From Lysobacter sp. ISL-50 (GTDB taxonomy: Bacteria; Pseudomonadota; Gammaproteobacteria; Xanthomonadales; Xanthomonadaceae): DNA of 64,000 nt. Position numbers and translations under genes: made by a program. Position 1 is the stretch's first letter; the number at the start of each line of letters is the position of its first letter. This document shows positions 17,902-24,768 of this stretch, piece by piece. The notes beneath the pieces are model-generated. The model ran no database searches. It was not told where the DNA came from and saw nothing but the letters and a program-made list of their open reading frames with translations. Location of the stretch: assembly GCF_018612875.1 (NCBI RefSeq), contig NZ_JAGGRI010000045.1, positions 1-64,000 of the forward strand. The letters run 5' to 3'.

Positions 17902-19277
17902 GGCAGAAACAGTGACAGGGCCGCGGCAGGGTTGGACGGAAAATAGAAGTGAACGAAGCTCGCGGTCAGGCGCTTGCGCCGATACACTGCTTCGCGGCTG
18001 GGGCCGCCGTTGGGGTTGCTCGAATCGGCGATCGCCTCGGCCTGGATTTCGGCGCGCGCGTAGTGGAAGGTATGTCCGCGCAGTTCGCCTTCGGCCAGCG
18101 TCACCGCCTGCAAGCCCAGCGCCGCCAGACGCGGCTGGATCGTCGCGCTGCCGCGCAGCAGACCGGCCATCGCGGCGCTGGCGCCGTCGCGGTCCTGCAA
18201 AGTGTCGAGCGCGTACAACAGGCCGCCGCATTCGGCCAGCACGGGCTTGCCGGCATCGACGTGCGCGTGCAGTGCGTCGCGCAGGCCGTGATTGGCCGAC
18301 AGCGCCGCCAGATGCAGTTCCGGATAACCACCGGGCAACCAGACCGCATCGCATTCGGGCAGGCCGTCGCCGGCGATCGGCGAGAAGAACGTCAGCTCGG
18401 CGCCGGCGGCGCGCAGCAGCTCAAGATTCGCCGGGTACAAAAAACACATGGCCGCGTCGCGCGCGATCGCGATGCGGCGGCCGGCGAGCGCGCGTTCCAC
18501 CGCGGCTTGCGCGGCCGGCGCGAACGTCACCGGCGGCGGCAATTCGATATCGGCATGCTCGGCCCAGGCATCGGCGAGCGCGTCCAGGCGCGCGTCGATA
18601 TCGCCCAGTTCGCCGACCGCGACCAGACCCAGGTGACGCTCCGGCAACGCCAGCGCGGGATCGCGCGGCAACGCGCCGAGCCAGCGCAGATCGGCGGGCA
18701 GACTCTCGCGCAGCAGTTGCGCGTGATAAGCGCTGCCGATGCGGTTGGCGGCGACACCGTACACGCGCACGCCGTCGCGATAACGCGCCAGGCCGGTGGC
18801 GAGCGCGCCGAAGGTCTGCGCCATCGCCGAACCGTCGATCACCGCCAGCACCGGCACGCCGAGTCGCTCGGCCAGATCGGCGCTGGACGGCGTGCCGTCG
18901 AACAAACCCATCACCCCTTCGATCAGGATCAGATCGGCCTCGCCCGCGGCCGCGTGCAGACGCGCGCGCACGTCGGCTTCGCCGCACATCCACAGATCCA
19001 GTTGCTGCACGCGATGGCCGCTGGCGCGTTCGAGCACCATCGGATCGAGAAAATCCGGCCCGGTCTTGAACACCCGCACGCGCCGGCCCTGGCGCGCATG
19101 CCAGCGCGCGATCGCGGCGGTGACGCTGGTCTTGCCTTGGCCGGAGGCCGGGGCGGAGACGAGCAGCGCGGGGCAATCTACGGGAATCGGGAATGGGGAA
19201 TCGGGAATCGGAACGGCAAAAGCCTGCGTCGTCTTGGCTGTTGCGATTCCCGATTCCCCATTCCCGATTCCCGCCAT
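17898..19277 (-). CDS. cobB: Cobyrinic acid a,c-diamide synthase with repeat-encoded N-terminus
   Basis: Amidates carboxylates a and c of cobyrinic (or hydrogenobyrinic) acid with ATP and glutamine. The P-loop [15 protein letters not shown] would normally begin within the first dozen residues but starts only near residue 38. The C-terminal amidotransferase domain has its Cys in [12 protein letters not shown] and a His pair in GHTFHYAR. The first 35 residues ([12 protein letters not shown]..., then IPDSPFPIP) are translated from an inverted array of a 7-bp repeat. No start codon exists between that array and the P-loop. The ATG at 19277 shares one base with the cobO stop (a GTG at 19280 is also possible), so the repeat must be translated. 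Confidence 0.93.
   Translation of the reverse strand: MAGIGNGESGIATAKTTQAFAVPIPDSPFPIPVDCPALLVSAPASGQGKTSVTAAIARWHARQGRRVRVFKTGPDFLDPMVLERASGHRVQQLDLWMCGEADVRARLHAAAGEADLILIEGVMGLFDGTPSSADLAERLGVPVLAVIDGSAMAQTFGALATGLARYRDGVRVYGVAANRIGSAYHAQLLRESLPADLRWLGALPRDPALALPERHLGLVAVGELGDIDARLDALADAWAEHADIELPPPVTFAPAAQAAVERALAGRRIAIARDAAMCFLYPANLELLRAAGAELTFFSPIAGDGLPECDAVWLPGGYPELHLAALSANHGLRDALHAHVDAGKPVLAECGGLLYALDTLQDRDGASAAMAGLLRGSATIQPRLAALGLQAVTLAEGELRGHTFHYARAEIQAEAIADSSNPNGGPSREAVYRRKRLTASFVHFYFPSNPAAALSLFLP
19182..19272. repeat. Inverted array of heptamer GGGAATC inside cobB
   Basis: Four tandem heptamers (GGGAATC, GGGAATG, GGGAATC, GGGAATC) at 19182-19209 face four reverse copies (GATTCCC, GATTCCC, CATTCCC, GATTCCC) at 19245-19272 across a 35-base spacer. 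The arms are a perfect inverted repeat. The whole element lies in the 5' coding end of cobB and keeps the frame open. The element at 24481-24640 has the same architecture with a GGGACTC unit. Confidence 0.93.
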
Positions 19278-19924
19278 CACAACTCAATCCCCTGCTGCGC
19301 CTTGATCCCGGCCTTGAACGCATGCTTGATCACGCGCATCTCGGTGACGGTGTCGGCCGCTTCGATCAAGGCATCGGGCGCGCCGCGGCCGGTGATGACC
19401 ACGTGCTGGCGCGGCGGCCGCGCCGCGACCGCGGCCAGCACGTCGTCGAGGGCGACATAGCGGTGGGCCAGGGCGATGTTGAGTTCGTCCAGCAGGACGA
19501 AGTCGTAGGCTTCGTCGCTCATCATCCTGGCCGAGATCGCCCACGCCGCCTGCGCCGCGGCGATGTCGCGCTGCTTGTCCTGGGTCTCCCAGGTGAAACC
19601 CTCGCCCATCACGTGGTAATCGAGTTCCTCGAAACGGCGGAAGAAGGCTTCTTCCCCGGTCGAAAAACTGCCCTTGATGAACTGCACCACGCCGCACTTG
19701 AAGCCGTGGCCGAGCGAACGGGCGAGCATGCCGAAACCGGAGGAACTCTTGCCCTTGCCGTTACCGGTGTTGACCACCAGCACGCCGCGCTCGATGGTCG
19801 CCTTGGCGATCTTGCGATCGATCAGCTCCTTCTTGCGCTGCATGCGCTCGCGGTGTTTTTCCTCGCTCAGGCCGGCATAGCCGGCGCGGTCCGCGGCCTG
19901 CGCGTCGTCGCCGGGCGCGCTCAT
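19277..19924 (-). CDS. cobO: Cob(I)yrinic acid a,c-diamide adenosyltransferase
   Basis: Transfers the 5'-deoxyadenosyl group of ATP to the reduced cobalt of corrinoids (BtuR/CobA/CobO type). It is a 215-residue cytoplasmic protein. The P-loop VVNTGNGKGKSSSGFGMLAR starts near residue 50. GVVQFIKGSFSTGEE and FVLLDELNIALAH are family motifs, as is the end KHAFKAGIKAQQGIEL. The N-terminal 30 residues contain the charged helix HRERMQRKKELIDRK. The ATG overlaps the stop of the preceding membrane-protein gene (ATGA). Confidence 0.95.
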   Translation of the reverse strand: MSAPGDDAQAADRAGYAGLSEEKHRERMQRKKELIDRKIAKATIERGVLVVNTGNGKGKSSSGFGMLARSLGHGFKCGVVQFIKGSFSTGEEAFFRRFEELDYHVMGEGFTWETQDKQRDIAAAQAAWAISARMMSDEAYDFVLLDELNIALAHRYVALDDVLAAVAARPPRQHVVITGRGAPDALIEAADTVTEMRVIKHAFKAGIKAQQGIEL

Positions 19925-20529
19925 GCCGCCGCTCCGAAGCGATCGCGGGCATCGACCAGACGCGCGACCGCGTAGACCGCGAAACCCACGCCGACATAAC
20001 CGGCCAACGTGCCCAGAGTGCGCGGGTAGTACTGCGGGATGCGATCGATGAAGCCGGCCAGCGAGGCGTCCGGATAGCGTCCGGAGAGGAAATAGAAACC
20101 GCCCTTGGAGATCAGGTACGCCACCACCGAAGTCGCCAGCAGCACCAGCACCAGTCGCGGCACGCTGCGCCAATGATCGTGATGCATGCGCGCATAGAAG
20201 CGTCCGCCCATCCACAGCGCGCCGTAGGCCAACGCCAGCGCCCAGTACGCCGGCGACAGGCACCAGTCGGTGACCCGGCCCAGCGCCAGGCTGGCCAGGT
20301 CCAGCAGCGAGGACAACACGAACAAGGCCGGAAACACCCAGCCCGGCCGCAGCATCGCCCCGGCCAGGAAGAACACCGTCCACGACGCGCTGGGCAGGGC
20401 GTCCACGGTGGCGAAATGCTGGCCGCGCGTGCAGATCATCAACACGGCCAACAGCGCGGCGGTGGCGATCTGCGCGTTGCGCGAGCGCAAGGGCAGGACC
20501 GCATCGCTGGGGGCAAGCAGGATCGACAT
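19921..20529 (-). CDS. BtuM-like putative corrinoid transporter, copy 2
   Basis: A polytopic inner-membrane protein of 202 residues with five to six helices. It is a paralogue of the next gene upstream. Shared features are a Gln/His-His-Phe after helix 1, a DAS/SAS..VFFL.G..LR helix, a Cys before SPAYW (C90), AYGALW.GGRFYA, and LISKGGFYFLSGRYP. The position of the Cys and the gene context resemble BtuM, a solitary S-component-like vitamin B12 transporter whose Cys ligates cobalt (Thiobacillus denitrificans BtuM). The call is inference from layout and motifs. DUF6580-type proteins look similar. I chose the ATG at 20529. Confidence 0.6.
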   Translation of the reverse strand: MSILLAPSDAVLPLRSRNAQIATAALLAVLMICTRGQHFATVDALPSASWTVFFLAGAMLRPGWVFPALFVLSSLLDLASLALGRVTDWCLSPAYWALALAYGALWMGGRFYARMHHDHWRSVPRLVLVLLATSVVAYLISKGGFYFLSGRYPDASLAGFIDRIPQYYPRTLGTLAGYVGVGFAVYAVARLVDARDRFGAAA

Positions 20530-20580
20530 GTTCGAACTCCCGAATCGACTGGCAAAACCGATAAGCGTCACCGCGGGCGG

Positions 20581-21171
20581 TCAGACCCGGGTGCGCGACT
20601 GCGCCGCGTGCGCCGGCGCGAAGCGCGCGATCAGCGCATGCACCAGGAACCCGCTGGCGATGTAGATCATGGTGGTGCGCACGAACAGCGGCCCCCATCG
20701 CCACAGGCGCGCCAGATATTCATCGAGGTTCGGATGCGGATAACGGCCGCCGAACCAGTAGAAGGCGCCGTTGGAAATCAGGAACGACACGGTCGCCGCG
20801 ACCAGCGCCAGGCCCAGCCCGATCGCCACCGCGCGCCCGTTCGCGGCCATGCGCGGCGCGTACATCCGCCCGGCGTACCACAGCACCGCGTAGGCCAGCA
20901 GCAAGGACGCGTACGACGGCGTCACGCAGTAGTGCTGGTAGAAGCTCAGGCCGCGGCCGGTGATGGCGACGTAGTCGATCGCCACCGCCAACAGCATGAA
21001 ACCGGCGAACAGCGCATGCCGGCGCAGATATACGCCGCCGAGGAAGAACACCGCCATCGACGCGTCGGGCAGGTGCAGCGCGCTGCCGAAGTGATGGAAG
21101 CGCGTGGCGATCATCAGCGTCAGCAAGATCGCGACGATGCTGGTTTTCACGGGCACGGACAGGTCGTTCAT
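20581..21171 (-). CDS. BtuM-like putative corrinoid transporter, copy 1
   Basis: A 196-residue integral membrane protein encoded 56 bases after btuB. It aligns by eye with the following gene: RFHHF after helix 1, DASMAVFFLGGVYLRR, Cys82 in HYCVTPSYASLLLAYAVLW, and FLISNGAFYWFGGRYPHPN. The central Cys matches the cobalt-ligating Cys80 described for T. denitrificans BtuM in approximate position. Together with BtuB in the outer membrane it would give an uptake route without BtuCDF, none of which is encoded here. The start at 21171 (MNDLSVP) is chosen over an upstream ATG at 21228 that would overlap btuB. Confidence 0.6.
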   Translation of the reverse strand: MNDLSVPVKTSIVAILLTLMIATRFHHFGSALHLPDASMAVFFLGGVYLRRHALFAGFMLLAVAIDYVAITGRGLSFYQHYCVTPSYASLLLAYAVLWYAGRMYAPRMAANGRAVAIGLGLALVAATVSFLISNGAFYWFGGRYPHPNLDEYLARLWRWGPLFVRTTMIYIASGFLVHALIARFAPAHAAQSRTRV

Positions 21172-21227
21172 CTCAGGCTCTCGGTCGAAGCCGGCCGCGC
21201 GGACGCGGCCGGGGTGGCGCGGTGGCA

Positions 21228-23132
21228 TCAGCGAAGGGGACGGTAACGCAGCGTCAGCAGATAGTTGCGGCCGGGCTGATTGTAGAAGGCCGCGGTTTCG
21301 TAGTGCCGGTCGAACAGGTTATTGGCCGAAAACTGCAAGCTCCAGGCCGCGTCGAAGGCATAGCTCAGGCGCAGGTCGGTCAGAGCATAGCCGCCCAGGC
21401 TGCGGGCGTTGGCCAGGTCGTCGTAGCGCTGGCCGGCGGCGTAGACGCTGGCGCCGAACGATACGGCGCGGGCGGCGCCCAGCTCGAAGCGGCGGTCCAG
21501 GTCGATGCGCGCGCTGCGGCGCGCGCGGCGCGGCAGGTAGTGGTCGTTGTAGCTGCTGCGGCTGTCGTTGCGCGGGTCCAGCCAAGTCGCGCTGGCGCGC
21601 AGGTCCCACTCGGCCAGGCGCGTGTCGAGCGCCGCTTCCAGGCCGCGGATGCGCGCGCGATCAACGTTGCCGGGCACGCCGCGCGATGCGTCGTAGGCGA
21701 TCAGATCGTCGATCCGGGTCTGGTAGGCGTTGAGCGACCACACCTGCCGGCGCTCCCCGCCGAAGCTGCCGCGCAGCCCGAGCTCGAAACTGCGCGAGGT
21801 TTCCGGCGAAAGCTCCGGATTGCCGTAACCGGGGAAGTACAGCTCGTTGAAGGTCGGCGCCTTGAACGCGGTGCCGTAGCTGGCGGTCAGGCGCAGCGAT
21901 TCGGCGAAATCCCAGCCCCACAGCACGCTGCCGGTGGTTTCCCCGCCGAACTGGCTGTCGTCGTCGCGGCGCAGGCTGGCCTGCAGCGCATGCGCGCCGA
22001 AGTCGCGCTGCCATTGGCCGAAGGCGCCGCGCAGGATGCGATGGTCGCGCGCATAGCGAGTGTTGCTTTCGATCTCGTCGCGCTGCCAGTCGAAGCCGGC
22101 GCTCAGCAGATTCTGTCCGAGGCTGAAATCGCCCTGCACCGAACCCAGTTGGCGACGCGTATCGAAGGTGCTCGAATACTTGCCGTTCTTGTAGTTGTCG
22201 CTCAGATCCGCGCTGCGCCCGGCGTTGAGGGCGATGCTGACGCGGTCGCTGGGCGTGTAGCGCAGCTTGGCGCCGGCCACTTGCTGCACCGCGTCGGTCT
22301 GATTGTTCTGGCTGCCGTCGTAGAGGTTGTTGCTCTGGGCGCGGAACACGCGCGCCTCGGCGTCCCACTGTTCGTTGAAGCGGTAGCCGCCCTGCACGGT
22401 CAGCGAACTGTTGCGGTAACCATCGCGATCGGGCGAATAGGTGAAGCAGCCCGCGCCGCCCGGCGAGGGCTTGCCGCGGCAGGCGTTGATGCCGTCGGTG
22501 TCTTCGTGCGCGGCGTTGATCGAATACCAGCCGCGCTCGCCCTTGCCGGCGACGCCGGCGGAGCCGCGATGGGTCTGGTTGCTGCCCAGCGACAGGCTGA
22601 AGTTCGGCGCGAACGCGCCTTGTGGGCGGCGGGTGAAAATCTGCACGACGCCGCCGATGGCTTCGGAGCCGTACAGGCTGGAGAACGGCCCGCGCACGAT
22701 TTCCACGCGTTCGATCTGCTCGACCGGAATGTCCTGCAGCGAAGCCCCGCCGCTGGTGGCCGAGCCGAGCTTGATGCCGTCTATCAGCACCAGCACGTGA
22801 TCGGATTCGGTGCCGCGCAGGAACAGCGAGGTGGATTTGCCCGCGCCGCCGTGATTGGCCAGCGATGCGCCCGGCGTGCCGCGCAGCAGGTCCGGCAGCG
22901 AGGCCGGCTGCAGGCGTTCGATGTCGGCGCGATCGATCACCGTCACCGCGGCCAGGGTCGCGTCCTGGGTCTGGGCGGTGCGGCTGGCGGTGACCACGAC
23001 CTGATCGATATCGACGGCGGTATCGGCGCTGGCGCCGAAGGCGGCGCCGGCCAGGGCGGCGCACAAAGCGGGATTGAGGACAAGCCGCGCGGGGCGCGAC
23101 GCAAATGCAACGGCAACTACAGACGCAATCAC
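21228..23132 (-). CDS. btuB: TonB-dependent vitamin B12 receptor
   Basis: An outer-membrane receptor predicted to import cobalamin and other corrinoids. From a GTG at 23132, preceded by GTGGAG at good spacing, it has 634 residues. The N-terminal signal peptide ends near AAFGASADT. The plug starts with VDIDQVVVTASRTAQTQD and carries VLVLIDGIKLGSATSGG and IERVEIVRGPFSSLYGSEAIGGVVQIF, all typical for BtuB. The barrel ends YLLTLRYRPLR. An in-frame ATG at 23201 would give a longer product with no better signal sequence. The riboswitch directly upstream and the cob genes downstream make the ligand assignment strong. Confidence 0.94.
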   Translation of the reverse strand: MIASVVAVAFASRPARLVLNPALCAALAGAAFGASADTAVDIDQVVVTASRTAQTQDATLAAVTVIDRADIERLQPASLPDLLRGTPGASLANHGGAGKSTSLFLRGTESDHVLVLIDGIKLGSATSGGASLQDIPVEQIERVEIVRGPFSSLYGSEAIGGVVQIFTRRPQGAFAPNFSLSLGSNQTHRGSAGVAGKGERGWYSINAAHEDTDGINACRGKPSPGGAGCFTYSPDRDGYRNSSLTVQGGYRFNEQWDAEARVFRAQSNNLYDGSQNNQTDAVQQVAGAKLRYTPSDRVSIALNAGRSADLSDNYKNGKYSSTFDTRRQLGSVQGDFSLGQNLLSAGFDWQRDEIESNTRYARDHRILRGAFGQWQRDFGAHALQASLRRDDDSQFGGETTGSVLWGWDFAESLRLTASYGTAFKAPTFNELYFPGYGNPELSPETSRSFELGLRGSFGGERRQVWSLNAYQTRIDDLIAYDASRGVPGNVDRARIRGLEAALDTRLAEWDLRASATWLDPRNDSRSSYNDHYLPRRARRSARIDLDRRFELGAARAVSFGASVYAAGQRYDDLANARSLGGYALTDLRLSYAFDAAWSLQFSANNLFDRHYETAAFYNQPGRNYLLTLRYRPLR

Positions 23133-23254
23133 TGGCAGGTCTCCACGGCCGCGCCTCACCCGCGCGGTCCAGACTAGGTCGAGACACACGAAGAGCGGCA
23201 AGGGAGGCAGGCGCGAGCGCAGGATTCCCCAGACACGGCCCTCCGCCTGTCGGT

Positions 23255-23450
23255 TCGCGCTCCGGGCCGGTCTCCGGGCTCGCGAGCGGAAGCGATCGGC
23301 ACGAACACCGACCGCGGTTCCCGCAACGCGCCTTCCCGTGCATCAGCACAGTGGCCAAGAGCGTTGCGTTGACTCGCCTACCGTTGCGGGGGCAGCTCCG
23401 GCTTGAGCGTTCGGCATGAGCCGCGCGCCACCGGATTCCCGTTTCAATCG
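23255..23450 (-). ncRNA. Cobalamin (AdoCbl) riboswitch
   Basis: Read on the minus strand, the leader contains in order ACGGGAATCCGGTG, the core GCTGCCCCCGCAACGGTA (about 23379-23396), GCCACTG, CGGGAAGGCGCG, and the B12 box GAGCCCGGAGACCGGCC (about 23266-23282). These are the conserved blocks of the class I cobalamin riboswitch. It lies about 120 bases before the btuB GTG. By family knowledge it should reduce expression of btuB and the operon when adenosylcobalamin is abundant. The ends given are approximate. Confidence 0.95.
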
Positions 23451-23634
23451 CCCGACTGTGTCGGCGATCACCTTGAGCGCGGGCATCTTAACAGTGCCGG
23501 CCGGTGGCGGCGCCAGGGCATGGGCCGCTCAGGGGCGCATGCCCGGCCCCTCAGGCACATTTCAGACGCGTCTGATTCATTCGCGGGCGCGGTCCGTGGA
23601 GCATGCACTCATCCGCCGCGACCCAATCCCGCCC

Positions 23635-24390
23635 ATGAACGCCACCGACTTGCGCCTGAGCCCCGCCCCGAGCGTCCGCAGCCTGATCCTCGGCGCGCAG
23701 TCGGGTATCGGCCGCGCCCTGTCGGCACGCCTGTCGCGCCGCCGCGGCCAGCTGACCCTGGCCTGCGCCGATCTGCGGCAGCTGGACGCCACCGCCGACA
23801 CGCTGCGTCCGCTGGCCAAGTCCAGCATCGACACCTATCAGGCGCAGTTGGACGACGCCGACAGCTTGCGCCGCCTGTTCGAACGCGCCGGCCAGATCGA
23901 CCACCTGATCATCGCCGCCAGCGCCCCGGCGCCGGCCGGCCCCCTGGCCGAACTGGACCTCGATCAGGCGCGGCAAGCGTTCGAACGCAAACTGTGGGGT
24001 TCGATCCAGGCCGTGCAGCTGGCCCTGCCCTATCTCAGCGGCCACGGCAGCGTGACCCTGACCAGCGGCATCGTCGCGCGCAAGGCCACGCCCGGCGCGC
24101 TCGCCCGCACCGTGATCAACGCCGCGCTGGAAGCCAGCGTCAAAGTGCTGGCGCGCGAACTGGCGCCGCTGCGCGTCAACGCCATCAGCCCGGGCCTGAC
24201 CGACAGCGACGGCTACCACGGCATGGAATCGTTCGCGCGCATGTCGGCGCTGGCGCGCGCCGGCGAGAAACTGCCGGTCGGCCGCATCGGCCGCACGGAC
24301 GAAATCGCTTCGGCCTATCTGTTCGCGATCGACAACGCCTACGTCACCGGCACGGTGATCGACGTCGATGGGGGCGCGTTGATCGCCTGA
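23635..24390 (+). CDS. SDR family protein lacking the catalytic Tyr-x-x-x-Lys
   Basis: A 251-residue Rossmann-fold protein of the short-chain dehydrogenase/reductase superfamily. The nucleotide motif is LILGAQSGIGRALSARL. The C-terminal part has LRVNAISPGLTDS and VTGTVIDVDGGALIA, which fit classical SDRs. At the position of the usual YxxxK the sequence is RTVINAALEA, so both Tyr and Lys are replaced (by Arg and Asn). Redox activity is therefore doubtful; substrate unknown. I chose the ATG at 23635 because the longer frame runs back through the riboswitch region. It is transcribed away from btuB. Confidence 0.85.
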   Translation: MNATDLRLSPAPSVRSLILGAQSGIGRALSARLSRRRGQLTLACADLRQLDATADTLRPLAKSSIDTYQAQLDDADSLRRLFERAGQIDHLIIAASAPAPAGPLAELDLDQARQAFERKLWGSIQAVQLALPYLSGHGSVTLTSGIVARKATPGALARTVINAALEASVKVLARELAPLRVNAISPGLTDSDGYHGMESFARMSALARAGEKLPVGRIGRTDEIASAYLFAIDNAYVTGTVIDVDGGALIA

Positions 24391-24428
24391 GCCGCCCCGC
24401 GGCGCATGTCGCCGCACCCTCTTCCGGA

Positions 24429-24466
24429 CGCCGGGATCGCGATTGATGCGACCCGGCGTTTTTTTT
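24429..24466 (+). terminator. Intrinsic terminator of the SDR gene
   Basis: A stem CGCCGGG(A)TCGC / GCGACCCGGCG with one bulged base is followed by eight T residues. It lies 39 bases past the SDR stop. Confidence 0.85.
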
Positions 24467-24480
24467 GGGTCGGGATATTG

Positions 24481-24640
24481 GGGACTCGGGACTCGGGACT
24501 CGGGACTCGCGAAAAGCGTAGCGCGGCGATCGGGTTCCCTCGCGGCGGATCTGTCTGAGGCTCGACGGTCGCGGTGAGGTCGTCCACTCCAAGTCTCGGC
24601 CGAGTCCCGAGTCCCGAGTCCCGAGTCCCGAGTCCCGAGA
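24481..24640. repeat. Inverted array of heptamer GGGACTC
   Basis: Four copies of GGGACTC at 24481-24508 face at least five reverse copies (GAGTCCC) at 24602-24638, separated by about 93 bases. The unit differs from the cobB element by one base (GGGAATC), and the architecture is the same. Here the element is intergenic, between the SDR gene and TonB-dependent receptor 2. Confidence 0.9.
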
Positions 24641-24768
24641 GCCAAAAGTGCGGCGTTTACCACTTTTTGGCTACTTGCGTTAGGCACAGCTTGGCCGCTT
24701 TATTGACCCGCTTGTTATAAGCGTGTTAAACCCGATTGCCATCGATGTCACCCCCACCAGGAGTCTTC

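Larger units (their letters stand above)
24391..24768. other. Intergenic region with terminator and heptamer element
   Basis: No gene is supported. It contains the SDR-gene terminator, the inverted heptamer array, and from 24641 an AT-richer stretch (including TTGACC and TTGTTATAA near 24699-24720) that is a plausible promoter for the TonB-dependent receptor gene. An AGGAG ribosome site lies at 24758. Confidence 0.6.

Noticed and set aside
24481-24640. Heptamer arrays as a CRISPR array
   Set aside because: Units are 7 bases, directly adjacent without spacers, and arranged as one inverted pair. No cas genes are present.
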